Assembly (NCBI GenBank): GCA_015179045.1
Contig: WHUZ01000041.1
Coordinates: forward strand, 62,001-126,000
DNA length: 64,000 bases
Direction: 5' to 3'
DNA from: Kalaharituber pfeilii
Taxonomy: Eukaryota > Ascomycota > Pezizomycetes > Pezizales > Pezizaceae
Part shown: positions 20,010 to 32,000 of the stretch, in pieces
Position numbering within the stretch: position 1 is the stretch's first letter
How the letters are laid out: each line of letters starts with the position of its first letter
The notes under the pieces: generated by a model
Seen by the model: only the letters and a program-made list of their open reading frames with translations
Database searches by the model: none
Told to the model about the DNA's origin: nothing
Translations under genes and position numbers: made by a program

Positions 20010-21175
20010 CTATTGTATGAGATAAGTATAGCAGTAAAGAGTCCCATAGCTGCAAGAACCATAGAGCTACGCAGAGGGCTCGTGAGTGTCCTCGGTGGGC
20101 TTCATGCGTAATAGTACTCAATGGCCCTAATTCATTAGCCAGTGCTTTCAGCAGTTCAGAACATACCTTGCTATACATGTGTCCTTACTTTACAACCCTA
20201 GTGTGTCGCTGCACAATGTTTTTCCACTGCATAGTAGCACACTTTCCTGTGCATATACATAAGCAAAAAATTCGCCTTCAAAATAATATGGCAATTCTTG
20301 ACATATTAGCCCAAGCGCCACCAAAGATGCTATATTTCCTCAGAATAGCCAACAGAGTATACATCGAGATCAATAAGGCCCCAAGTAGGATCATTGACAC
20401 ATGGCAACTCAGTTTCTGTCTAGCAAAGGATTTGGTATTTAGCACATAGGTCATTACTTAATTGCTAGAAACAAGCCTAGAAAATGTGCGGAGGATAACT
20501 TATTGTATTTTCCTGCTCTTGCTTCAATTTGAGCCCACTTGAGAGTCATTTTCGCTCATAGTAATTTTTTGTTGTGGCGTCCGGCAGAATCTCTTCTCAG
20601 CCTAGTAGCGCTGCAGACGAGTCATGAACAAGAAAAAAAAAATTGTGACCATGTCCTTCAATTCTCCTACTTGCGTATCTATCAGATGCCCCACCACTTG
20701 CCTTGCTCCTCAGTCTTACCAAGATTTTCCTGAACTCCCTCAAGATTCTAATCCCGCGTTAGATCCTCTCGTATTTAACTTAGCATACTACTATGTACTA
20801 GTATTGGATCGCTTCATATTTCATGGTGCAGGGTGTTCTTCACGGCGCAATTCCCGAATTCACTCCCATTATTGCTCTTTTTGCAACATTGGTTGCAGCA
20901 TCGATGGCAGCTTTTGCTACTACTGCTGCTTCTATTATCTAGATTTCTCCTGATACTATGTTAGGAACGGCGACCAAAAACTAGGCAAATATATTCAACT
21001 ACGAACATTCTCGTACTCAGAAGCATAGTGAAGACATCCAAACCACATATAAACCACATAGCAACACATTTCTCGCACTGCACCCCACCCAGAGAGCGCT
21101 GGATATGGTATCTGTCAATAGCGGCTCGCCCCTACACCGCAGCGCAGCAAATGAAGACAATGGGTCGTGAGAGCA
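20010..21175. other. No gene supported
   Basis: Several open frames under about 110 codons occur, none with recognisable content or consistent splice structure. Confidence 0.45.
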
Positions 21176-21186
21176 ATTATGGGAGC

Positions 21187-21187
<1 letters not shown>

Positions 21188-21232
<45 letters not shown>

Positions 21233-21603
21233 TGTTTACTCGCATACCGCCCTGAGGGCCACGGCGAGATTAAATACATAAGAGATAAAGAAAAATTAAA
21301 ACTGGAATTAGCCCTTCATCTCTCTACCCACCCTGAGTTCCACCAGTGGGTCCGGCCCGGCCTCCTTTCCCTCTGGTGGCGTTCCGACTGCGACCTGCCC
21401 CCTTGGTCACCTTCTCTTCCACACCTCAAACCTGGACTAAATATGTTCTGATGTCTCCTCTTCCATACCGCACCACGACATTCTGCACCGTCCGCATTGC
21501 CGATTTTAAACTTCCCGGCCCTCAGGCCCTTCTCTCCCAATTGGCCTCCCAGGGTGCGTACCAGGCTGTCCAACCGCCGAAGTGGTTGGTAGCTCAGCTT
21601 CAA
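21188..21603 (-). mobile_element. 5'-truncated LINE copy, family A tail, with TSD
   Basis: A 9-bp duplication ATGGGAGCG lies at 21179-21187 and 21604-21612. The minus strand encodes LKLSYQPLRRLDSLVRTLGG and EKGLRAGKFKIGNADGAECRG, matching the segment just before the Cys knuckle of ORF2, then a short 3' region. It ends in the CTCGCCGTGGCCC...GGCGGTATGCGAG stem-loop. The tail is (CA)n followed by a long A-run. This connects the family A micro-insertion core to a protein-coding LINE. Confidence 0.85.
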
Positions 21604-21720
21604 ATGGGAGCGGTTAAGAGCATATATATACAAAATGATAAAACAAAAATAGTGAAGTAGAAACCCCCTCTTCTGCACTACTCCTTGGTATAGCATCTTA
21701 CCATACCATATGCCACTGAT

Positions 21721-23007
21721 TTAATCTGCATCTACCTTCAATAGCCTGGTTTCCATTTTACCATCTTTCTGAATCAAATAGGCTATTTGATGGTTGCTAT
21801 TCTGATAAAACACCTTGATGGTCTCGGTTTCTTTTTCAATGCAAGATAAAGCCGCAACATGACTGAATGGAATTGGGGTATTGTTCTTGAGTTGTCTTTC
21901 GCGCCGATATAATTTAGTTCCATCCGAGCTCCATTGAAATGAGATTACTGGAACGCTAGCCCCTTCCATTGGTAGCATGAATAAACGAGTACCCAGATCA
22001 GGCGGTTGATGGGTTGTGCAAAGAGCAGCAAGGGCAATCTGAGGCACCTGAGCTTGCGCGACCTCCATGCCTGATTTCAGGATCGCCTACTGTCAGTTAT
22101 TTTCGACAATAGGCCGGAGACACACAGGAATTTTAATCGTACCTTTTTTCCATCCATCTCCCGTTCTCGTAGCTTCTTGGATAAAACCCTGCGGGTCCTG
22201 ATAAAAGACACTCACTTCACCTGTGTCTGGATGCACACAGGCGGCAAGGCCAGTACCAGTAATGGCTTCACGTTCTAGGTTTCCAGGCTTCCAGCCCGCT
22301 TTGGGTGTAAATTTTTGCTCGTGTACTTTGTCGTCTGTACCTTGGTAATATAGCCGGAGCATGAGGCTGCCGGTGGACTTCTCCCGTGAAACTATCGCAG
22401 CTAGGTTTGTGTTTGCATGAACTTTAATCAATTTTTTGTTGAACTCGCTTGCTGTTGTCCATTCGTTGCCATTGTCCAATACACCTAGAAGGGGCGCAGA
22501 ATTTAACTACCGTCTCAACATTTATGGAGGGCCTTCAGGGGCAACACGTACTTCGCAGGAAGTTCTCGCCGTTAACGTAGAAAAGATGTACCTATTTGTG
22601 CCCAGGACCGAGAAGAAATATCTGGATTAGTCTCCAGTTACCAGTAAATGCCATCGCAACAATAATATTGGAACACCTACTCTTGGTACGTGCTGCTTTT
22701 TACAAGTATCTGTATGTTCATACTTGCAAGGACAGCCAATATAATATCCCACTGCCGCTAACGGACTGTGCCATTTTGCGTTGCTTGCCGGCGTAATTAC
22801 ATCTGCCGCAGCTCCACCGACGTACTCTCCTTCAGCATTCGGGCCCGTAAAGCTTCGAATGGTGCCAGTAACATCTTGAAAAAATATATGTTGCGTTGAT
22901 TCACCGTCGGTGTCAGTTGGAGCACACGCTGCAATAGCAGTATGTCTAACCATCGGCGTTTTATCAGACTTATCAAGCGTTGGTGCGGGCTGTGCTGGAG
23001 ATGGCAT
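21721..23007 (-). pseudogene. Fucose-specific lectin-like beta-propeller gene, probably damaged
   Basis: The minus strand starts MPSPAQPAPTLDK and shows repeated blades of about 45-50 residues: HIFFQDVTGTIRSF, LMLRLYYQGTDDKVHEQKF, VSVFYQDPQGFIQEA, GTKLYRRERQL and IKVFYQNSNHQIAYLIQ. This is the pattern of the AAL/fungal fucose-lectin family, which bind fucosylated glycans. Between about 22480 and 22740 the expected blade (LLGPGHK...VHLFYVNGENF) is split by stops and frame changes, and no single intron clearly repairs it. The 3' part is joined by a plausible intron (donor after 'KGTIKIP', acceptor before 'VPQIALAALC'). No signal peptide is seen. It could be intact with two or three introns, but damage in the middle is more likely. 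Confidence 0.7.
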
Positions 23008-23379
23008 TGTGCGATCAGTTCAAACTATTATGGTAATTGAGCTTGATGCGTCTGCAGAGGGTTGAGAGGTATCCTTGATATCTTCTTGGTATTGAGCAAG
23101 AAGACCTGCTATCTGTCGGTTGGAGTTGTCTACCAATATATAGCTCTGGAATATAGCAGATAGAGTAATTGTGTTTGCATATACATGGGGAACAAAGGCT
23201 CTAGAGGAGGCAAAAAAGGGAGAAATTTCAAGCGAATGGGACTATACTACGGTCTATGCAAGCGATCCTCCACACAATAAGCTTAATCTCATTGTCGTCC
23301 TGCAGGCCTGCCGCTGCTACAAGTCAAGTGCACCGACCTCCAATGCACCGGTATCATTCCCAAAATTGTCCTAGGTATT

Positions 23380-24095
23380 CTCCCTTCTTGCTAAGGAAAA
23401 GCTCCTGATCCAGGGAAAAAAGCCAGAGAAAAGACAAACCCCCTCACATATCCTTGAAGGATTGTCAAGAGTACTGAAAGGCTGCAGGTCATAAGACCTC
23501 AATTGCAAGATAAGGATGTATGATGACAATTCGGTGGAATTTTAGAAGTCGGCCCATGCACAGCATGACCGTCCTATCATGTTAGAATCACAGTAGGGGT
23601 CAATTCCACTTTAGGCCCGAGAAGTCCAAGATCACCAACATGTTTTCGACTCTCAACTTTCATCTCTGGTTTGTATGTAAATCTGTCAGCCTTGTAGCAT
23701 CTGGTATAACGTCCTCGATTCGGACTTCTTTTATTGTTAGTCTTGGTATTTTCGCCTCCTTCTGGATATTTGTATCACATGGCAATCATTCCACCTACCA
23801 GTCGACTCCTGTTCAATGATGTAACCCCGCCGCAATTAATCGTATAGAGCCTTGACATGATAACTGCGGTCAGGCTAATGCAAAATTATCCCCAGCTCCC
23901 ACCCAGCGCCTATCATTAACAGACGCTAATCGACAATTCTCTTTGCAATGAACTGCAAACTCCGCATGCAATGCCGCGGAGATATTTGATCATTGATTTT
24001 CTCCTATACTCATTGGATTATAGTTTATAGGCATTATGAATCCGTCCCTTTTATAGCCTCTAGTTTTATTTGTCTAGGAGGTGGGACCTCGCTGT
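23380..24095. other. No gene seen
   Basis: Intergenic spacer; no motif recognised. Confidence 0.5.
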
Positions 24096-24109
24096 TGGAA
24101 CAGTAGCAT

Positions 24110-24580
24110 TTTTTTTTTTTATTCTTCCTTTATTGCTTGCGCCGGCTGACCTGGACATGCATGGCTAACTTGCATGAAACATGCAGCGAACCCTGCCCCT
24201 GCTGTCCCCAAGGATCTTGCATGAGAAGCTGAAGTACGAAAAAAAAAAGTTCAACAACTGAATTACTACGCATTCCGCACTCCAATGCTCCCTACAGCTA
24301 CAGCAGACCTCTTCCCCGTTGATCTTCCTCCTCCACATGCCTACACCTTTCCCAATTCGCAGCACGGTGTAGTTGGTGAGGGCTCGAGTACCCCACTTTA
24401 CGAATGTCTCCTCCCGAGGCAGCTCTGGACCTGAGACCTTTTGCCTTTTGTATACTGCATTTACACCCTCTCCTACCCTGTTCTGCTCTCCGTCCCATGC
24501 AATCGGTCATTCCCTCGGCTCTTCCCAGCTCGCTCTCTGTGCTCCTGCACCCTGCCTCCCAGTTTGCGGCAGTCGAAACA
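24110..24580 (-). pseudogene. LINE ORF2 3' fragment with a third type of tail
   Basis: The minus strand reads EETFVKWGTRALTNYTVLRI, then GVGMWRRKINGEEVCCSC and EHWSAECVV. This corresponds to the segment around the Cys knuckle of the LINE at 27772-28533. The 3' region ends GGCGCAAGCAATAAAGGAAGAAT plus an A-run, unlike families A and B. AACAGTA occurs at both edges (24099-24105 and 24577-24583) and may be a short target duplication. Flanking frames are shifted, so it is a relic. Confidence 0.7.
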
Positions 24581-24611
24581 GTATTATTGTCCACCCGCCG
24601 TCGCTCGAAAC

Positions 24612-24704
24612 TTTAGCTGCGACTGATATTCCTCCCGTCTCATTTAGCTGCGACTGATATTCCTCCCGTCTCATTTAGCTGCGACTGATATTCCTCCCGT
24701 CTCA
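24612..24704 (+). repeat. Three perfect 31-bp tandem repeats upstream of a gene
   Basis: The unit starts TTTAGCTGCGACTGATATTC and is repeated at 24612, 24643 and 24674 without a mismatch. It ends 17 bases before the start codon of the gene at 24722, so it must lie in the 5' leader or core promoter. Confidence 0.9.
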
Positions 24705-24721
24705 TTCTATTAGTCTTCAAT

Positions 24722-26190
24722 ATGCCTCCAAGACCAGCGACCAGTAGGAAGGGTGACGATGAAGCGCACAGTAGCCGTGTGGAATTTGTCCTCGACTCCA
24801 TTCTTTGCCTCCTCTATGATACACATGAATCTAGGTTTGAATTTGATCTCATCTTCCCTGAATATGGGTTCGGAAAACTGGCAGATTTATATGAGGGAAT
24901 CGTGAATGTGGTGGATGACTATGGACTAGCCGATGTAAGCACTGAGAATTAACACATCGTGATTTCACGTGGTAGTCATCATTGACGTTTGGGGTACAGG
25001 TTGCAGCTCCATTTGAGGAAGAAGGCGACAAACTTCAAGCACTGTATGAAGTTTTGTTTCATGATAACCAACTAGGATTACAGACATCGGTATATCGACA
25101 GTTTGATGAGAAACAACGAAGGACTATTTTTGATTTTGGGGCAATGCATTGGGATGAACTCCGGTTGTTCATCCTGCATATGACGGTCCCCAGCCCGAAA
25201 GCCCCAGCTACGCGGCTTAGCCACCTCCTTGAACTCATGCACGAGTTCAACAAGTTATTGAAAGACCTCACAAGAGAATATCTACTAGATTCTCCTGCAT
25301 TCTATGACAAGGAAGTGTTATCCAGGACATTCACAAAGGAGAATGATGATCTGCGTCCTCGACCCGACGGCGAAGATGGCGACTCTGATAATGGCGGGGA
25401 TACGCAATATAATCTGCCTGATGGGGCTGAGAAGCAGCTGCCTAAGCGAGCAAAGACGGTCTGGGAAGAGCTTCGCCTGAATCAAGATGCCCAAATTCGG
25501 TTGGACAACTTGCAGAATAAGGTAAGAAAACTCTAATGAAGCATATAGCAGATGAGATAACGGCGCACATCAATTTTATAGAAAAGCCTTTTTCAAAACA
25601 TCCCCAAAGCAGAGAAAGCAAGCAGTTGTCCCTCCTGTCACGCAACCCTGCATTTGTATGATCCTAGTAGGAGCGGCGACAACGATGGCAACGACAATGA
25701 GGGGGATGAGAACGAAGTGAAGAACGAAGATGAGGATCAGGAAGCAGACGACGACGATGAGACAGATTTTATTACATTCCCAGGGAAGCTAGCAGGGCAT
25801 GAAGCCAAGCCTATTATTGACACTGGTGGGGGCGTTAATCTCGTCACAAAAGGCTGGCTACTCAAAAATGGTATTCAGTACACTCGTGGCCAACTCCCAC
25901 AAACGACGTTATGGGTCGCTGGTGGAGACAGGACAAAGAAATTGGATAAGATCAAACTTAACTGGCGGTATGATATCATGCCAGACAAGACGTGGGAGGA
26001 TGTCGAATTTGTTATTGCAGAGGATGGCGTAGAGACATTGTTAGGTTTGCCTTTCCTGAAGAAGACGAAGGTAATTCACTCCAATGCGGGAAGGATTATT
26101 TTCCCCGAGTTTAAGAAAATTCCCCGACCAATTGGTCCCGATGGGTCGGTCCCAATTTATAATACTGGCACGCATCGTGGGAAAAAGTAG
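24722..26190 (+). CDS. Three-exon gene with a retropepsin-like domain
   Basis: Exons 24722-24934, 25000-25521 and 25582-26190 join in frame to 447 residues. Both introns are GT...AG (65 and 60 nt). The N-terminal half is helical and acidic (LDSILCLLYDTHESRFEFDL, LLELMHEFNKLLKDLTREYL). A CPSC pair (about 260) precedes a strongly acidic stretch (about 270-305). A retropepsin-like domain follows: PIIDTGGGVNLVT at about 321 has the DTG catalytic triplet with a Gly where Ser or Ala is usual, and LLGLPFL at about 398 fits the distal I/LLG motif. No reverse transcriptase or integrase adjoins it. It may be a domesticated gag-pro gene or a Ddi1/ASPRV-like host protease. Intact splicing and frame argue for function. 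Expected to act as a homodimer in the cytosol (inference). Confidence 0.75.
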
Positions 26191-26199
26191 TACTTTCGA

Positions 26200-27110
26200 G
26201 GCATCCGTCAATAGAAAACATTTTGTAATTATTGCAGTTCTTGCATAATCACCATGTGTGACACGATGAATATCATTACCAATATGATTTCTTATTTATG
26301 TCTTTCTCAGTCAACCAGTGCACTATTCTTTTGACTGGAGAAATGCTGCACGTCACTTCTCCGAATTTGGTGAGAATGTGTACATTTGTTATCGCGAAAG
26401 GAATTATTTCTTACCACTGGCATTCGAAATAAACTCCAATGGAGGAATGGTGTACGTGAGTGGTCTGTGGTAATACCTTGATTCAACAACCTGATGTATT
26501 GCTGTATTTATGCTGAGTCACTCGTGTTCAGCGCTCTCCCCAACCATGGGCAGCACGGCCCATTATGCTTGCCATGGTTGTCAAGTGATGCGTGAAGTCA
26601 ATTGTTCATTGCAGGTTTGATTGATGACGCAAATTTTTTGGTTGCCAGAAACGTTGAATAATTAATTGCATCACGATCCTGGCTAGTCAACGGGGGAAAG
26701 AGAGGCCCAACCAAGCAAACCAGAAGAAATGATAGGAATAAGAACAAAATCATGACCCATGTAACATTGAATACAGAAGAGAATCCAGCCACGCCAACTA
26801 GAACAAGAAAAGGAAAAGGAATAGAACAAAATCATAATCCATAATCTTCGGCGGCGGGGAATTATTGCTGGTATGTATTTATTATTGGCAAATAAGGCAT
26901 ACAGTATTGTAGTGGTGAACGCGGTATCTGGGAGCCGATTTAGCAAATTACTCGCATTACTGGATTGTTCGGGCAGGCAATTCGCTAATTGCTCGCACGG
27001 CTGAATTGTTCAGCCTGTGACTGATCGGAACTATGTATTCAGCAGTTTGAATGATTCAGATGATTTTTCGAATGCTTGGTCAAAAAATCCCTAAAATTAG
27101 TAAATCGAAT
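26200..27110. other. No gene seen
   Basis: AT-rich spacer. No recognisable coding content. Confidence 0.5.
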
Positions 27111-27117
27111 AGTACCT

Positions 27118-27480
27118 ATAGCAAGAATCCTTGTCCAAATCGGTTAAGCAGTCCAGTTGGTTGAACTAATCCATACTCAACATGATAGGCTTTCGCTATG
27201 CAGTTCATCCCAACTCAATTGAGATAGCTACGTGTCAGAGGTTAAATCAAACTTTGTGCTCATCCACATGCGAAGGAGCGGGCCGCGGCCTTATCAGTTG
27301 CAAGGATCCTTCTCCAAATTGGTCGGGTCGTCCAGTTCACTGAACCACTCGATAAAGAACACGATGGGCTTTCGCTATTTCCAAAAATCAAACCAATGCA
27401 ATTCAAGGCCAACTCAGTTCGATTGGCTACGCAGCAGAGGTTCTAATGAACATCGCGCTCATCAGTCCACATTCAAATGG
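27118..27480 (+). repeat. Diverged direct duplication, about 180-bp unit
   Basis: Copy one (from about 27118) and copy two (from about 27298) share, in order, GCAAG(G/A)ATCCTT-TCCAAAT-GGT, GTCCAGTT, GGCTTTCGCTAT, CAACTCA-TT, GGCTACG-type words and CAGAGGTT. They differ by many substitutions and small indels. Non-coding. Confidence 0.6.
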
Positions 27481-27771
27481 CATCAAAATACAAAGGATAG
27501 TACAATGAAGTAGGAAATACTACACCCACGTAAACCATTCTTCTCATCCTAGCTGTCTTGCAAAAAAATCTGACCTCTCTTTTTGCAAATTGTGTTGTTA
27601 AATTACACATTTCGCGTAGTCGAGCTTTCTTACAGTATACATTCCGCCCCGCACATCATAACTGCAATCGCAAAACTGCTATCTACCACCCACTCCAAAA
27701 TCATGATCTTTTAACGCAGCTCATTAGCAGCATGGAGGAATCAGAATTCCAGCAATTAGTACGTTTATGTC

Positions 27772-28533
27772 TTTTTTTTTTTTTTTTATTCACGTAACCC
27801 CGCATACAGGCTATCAGCTTATGGCAGGGACCCATATACCCGGGCCAGGTTTGGAACACCTAACTACGGAATCTACATGCACATCTTGAGCACTCAGTGC
27901 TCTCCGTCCCCGGCTACCCCAGATCGAGGCAGGCAAACCAGTACTCGACCGGGTCGCCCTCCACACCTTCTTTCTTCCACCCTTTCTCCTCTAGGTCCTC
28001 CCAGGACTGCCAGGTGACATGCGCCCCATCTTTGTCCAGGGTCCTTTCTCTGGGGTCGCTCCAGTTCGGTGCACCTGAACACCACATGCTCAGCACTCCA
28101 TGCCTCACCACATGTACATTGTACCTCCTCGCCACTGACCATCCTCCTCCACATAGCTCCGCCTTTTCCAGTCTTTTTTTTTTTTTTTTTTTATTTCACG
28201 TGACCCCGCTTGTAGCTGTTCGCCATGGCAGGGCATATAGCCTTTTCCAGTCCGCAGCCATGTGTAATTTGTGAGTGCTCTCCTGCCCCACTTCACGAAT
28301 TTCCCCTTCCCAAACCCTGCACGCTCCCTCTCCTCTTTTCTTTTTCGAACTAACTCTTGACGCAGCCCACCCTCAGTGGCCTGCCCATCATACCTCATGC
28401 ACTTGGCCACCTCTTTGGCCAACTCATCTGCCTTCTCATTGCCTTCTATCCCTACGTGGGCCTTAACCCATGCTAGCTTCACTGCATCCGCCTCCCTTAG
28501 CCTTTGCGATATGATGCTGAATATGTGAATCAT
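27772..28533 (-). pseudogene. LINE 3' end (RNase H to tail), family B type
   Basis: The minus strand encodes VKLAWVKAHVGIEGNEKADE (RNase H C-terminal motif), KFVKWGRRALTNYTWLRTGK, then, after an interrupting micro-insertion, WRRMVSGEEVQCTCGEAWSA and EHVVFRC. The 3' region ends CCCTGCCATAAGCTGATAGC...GGGGTTACGTGAAT plus A's. It thus ties the family B core to a coding LINE. The insertion at 28174-28239 splits it in mid-codon order, so this LINE is older than that micro-insertion. Confidence 0.8.
28174..28239 (-). mobile_element. LINE-tail micro-insertion, family B, inside a LINE
   Basis: A perfect 13-bp duplication GCCTTTTCCAGTC lies at 28161-28173 and 28240-28252. The minus-strand insert has six extra bases (TATATG) before the usual CCCTGCCATGGCGAAC start, then ends in about 20 A. 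Confidence 0.9.
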
Positions 28534-28539
28534 TAGATT

Positions 28540-29075
28540 TGAGAAATAGCTTATTCACCACTATAGGGCTTGAATCGTTTTTGCTGGTTCTTGCTGTATT
28601 AAAGCCTTCCCACCGGACCGGGCCAACTTTACAAAGTAGAATATGAGGCTATTTGCTGCCTGGAAAGGTTTGTCCTATGCAGCTTTGTAGTCGCACATGT
28701 GTTACGTCCTAGTCGATGCAGGCTCAAAGCGTCGTACGCTGCATCTAAGCACAAATTTTGGCATGTTCCACCACCAACGGAGCAACAGTTAAGCAACCTA
28801 GGTAATCAATTTGTGCTGTATGGTTGCAGTTTTTAGTTGTCTATGACATATCTATCCTAGGCGTGGGGAATAACACATTTCTATAGTACTGGTGTAGCCC
28901 TCCAATTTGTATACCTACACAAGGAATTACTCTCTTCAATCCAAAGTTCCAGTACTGCAGAAAATCTGCTTGCATGATATTTCCTTTCTGACAATTGACC
29001 TCCTGTATCTCTCCGTCCAGGTCAACAACGTCGATACAACCCAAATCAAGCTGACTATCTCTCTCTTTCAAATCT
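28540..29075. promoter_or_regulatory. Upstream region of the receptor gene
   Basis: There is no gene between the LINE relic and the receptor start codon at 29080. A C/T-rich tract (CTGACTATCTCTCTCTTTC) sits directly before the ATG, as often seen near fungal transcription starts. Its role as a promoter is inferred from position. Confidence 0.4.
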
Positions 29076-29079
29076 AAGA

Positions 29080-32000
29080 ATGGAACTCGCGGGGGTAGTT
29101 TTAACTGTTGTCCCCCTTGCCGCGAAATTAACCAAACTTGCTGTCGACGCCTACGACATCTACAAAGCGACCGATGACAGACAAAGCGACCTCTTACTGA
29201 GACTCGATATTGAAAAAAATAAGTTCTGCAAATGGGTCGAAGCTCGGAGATTCACCTCAAAAAGGGCGCCGCGACAACGGGTTGACAATCCCTCGGCGAA
29301 TATGAAGATTGAGCGCGAGTACGTGCTTGCATTCAAGATTATTCTGAAAATTATTGCGCTCCTTCACGAGGCATCAAAGAGTAGCGTTGATGATGGCGTT
29401 CAAAGGCCTGGCCTGACTCCGAAAAAAGAGTCATCATACCTAAAAGTACCTAAGATAAAAATATCTATTTCTCGCAAGTCAAGCACCCTCTCTTTTCACT
29501 CATCGACATCGAAGACAACTCCCAACTGTTCGCGACCGACAACTCCTGCTGGGCGAACACATGGGGTCTCGCAGGACTTCGACAACTACATGATGGAAAT
29601 GGAGGCAAAGTTGGGATCGATATCCGAAGGCAAGCTTAGCGAACAGTTGGAATGCTTGCAAAAGCAGCTTGAAATATCAAAGGCATGCCAAAAGGGAAAA
29701 ACTTCACAATCAGAGAGGATAAAGGAAGTCCTACAGAAAGTAGCTTTGCAAAATGATCCGAGGTTGGTACAGCTGGTTAATGATATTCAGAAGTGGAATG
29801 AGGCTCTGGATGGCCTGCTGACTGAATTCCTTGGTAATTCTAACCTTTGCCCTTTTATCTTTGAATATACCTACAAAGAGCCCACCAGCCCTATATGAGT
29901 GCCTTCGGCAACTTTCCATCTTTGTCCTAACGTTCCATGTCCTACTTCGCGAATACCCCAGGTTATTGTCTACATCTACTAACCATGTTCTGGAAATTCA
30001 ATTGTCCAATACTAGTGCAAACCATCCTACCAGCTCCAGTTAACCACCCATATAATATTCCATTTACTCTGCCAGATGGTGGTGCTCTTTCTCAAAGTTT
30101 CAGATTTTATGGCCGGAACACAATCATGAAGCAGATAACTGATCACTTGGATTTTGAGGGGAGGAAGACGGTAGTACTGCATGGATTTGGTGGATTTGGA
30201 AAGACCAGAATTGCACAGGAGTACGTGGCAAATAACAGCAAGTATCATACGGCAATTATCTGGGTTGATGCAACCACCCCAGAGACCATCAAGGCTAGTG
30301 CCGAGAGATTTGTGGAGAGCATTATTGGCGAACTCGCAAAAAAACTAGTACCAGCATCGAGGCCTAACGACTTTTGTGACGTCGCCAATAAATTAGAAGT
30401 CATTGTTGATAGCGATACAGCTGGGATCAATGATATTGTTACGAGGTCTGCTCTGTTGAAAGTAGTAGCTAATGCACCGGAAATTATATTGAATAAGTGG
30501 TTAGCTCGGGAAGGTAATGATAGATGGATATTGGTTGCAGATAACTTCGATCGACCCCAAGAGGCAGCGCCCCTACTCAATAGCTTACTGCCTGATGCTG
30601 ATGTTGGTCATCTCATCGTGACGACTCGTGAGATGCAACCTGAGAACTTGGTGCTTAAAGGGGATCGTGAGCGGTGCGATATTGAGGTTGGTGGATTTGA
30701 TGACGAAGAGAACGCAGAAAATTTGCTTTGCGCATTTGCCACGAAGGGCAGCCCAGCAGGAAATGCGACTGGTATGTCTTACATATCTAAGAACTCCCTG
30801 CATATACGCTTGATGATTACAATGTTAAGCTTTACTGCCTTGAAAATTATAGAGAACACATCGGCCGCCAGTGTGGTTAAAATTTTGCAGAGCGCACTTC
30901 TGATATCCATGGCGGGTGCCTACATATGCATGAACAAGGATATGAAATTCACAGTATATTACGATCAACTAAGACGCCATACTGATAAAGACCGCCACAG
31001 TCAGCAGCTGAAGAAAGACTTTGTGTTTGGCAGGGCTTTTGACAGCATCTCACCTAAAGCCCGAAAGTTACTAGAAGTTCTGGCTGTGTATAACCCCGGC
31101 AGACCAGTCTCAGAGGCCATCTTCAAAAGATGGCTCGAGAATGTTGAGAAGGACAATAATCAAAATTGGATCTCCAAAGAGGGTGTGTTACTCTCCTACA
31201 AAAGTGAAAGAAATCACTAATATGAGTGACTCCTAGATTTAAATCACGTCATTGGAGAGCTATGCTCATACCGCCTTGTTGATCCACTGTTTACAGTCAT
31301 GAGCTCAGCGCAGGACTCTACCTATCGTACGTTCAGCGTTCACGCCGAAATCCACACATGGATAAGAGAAAGACGACGCAATTCAAAAGATTCACACACC
31401 GAATATAGCAAGATTGCATGGGACCTAATTGCGTCGACCATTGTTCTTGAGGATCAAGCAAGGGAGTCAAATGAGTGGAGATATGAGAAAGACGTGATTC
31501 AGCCGCATATTGAATATGTTCCCCTGGAGAACGAGCATCATACAACGGCGGATAATTTAAACCCCTCATTGACACTGGCAGAGCCCAGTGCACTGTATCG
31601 CATTGCAAGAGTGTGTTCGCATATCAGTCACTATCAGAAGGCAATAACATTATACAGGATGGTATTGTTGAGGGCTGACGCCATTAACAACAGACTCGAT
31701 GACAGTGTTTTAGACTCTATGGACTTTCTCGGTTGTACGCTGCGAGAGATGGGTAAATTTGAGGAGGCCCATGAACTAGCCAAACGCGCGTTGGCAATGC
31801 GAGAAGAGAAGGAAAAGGTGACAGGAAAACCTGATCCATCGAAACTGCAAACTGCGTATAACCTAGCCCTTGCGACAGCAGCCAAAGGTGACTATACTAG
31901 TGCGCTATCACAATACGATGACCTACTGAGGGAGCACGTGAATGCGCAAACAGCTGGACGCGACTGCGATCTTTTTGAACTAAAGGTCATGAAAGCCATG

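Noticed and set aside
20624..20953. 110-codon frame rich in Cys and Tyr
   Set aside because: No recognisable motif, and the frame depends on an A-run near its start.
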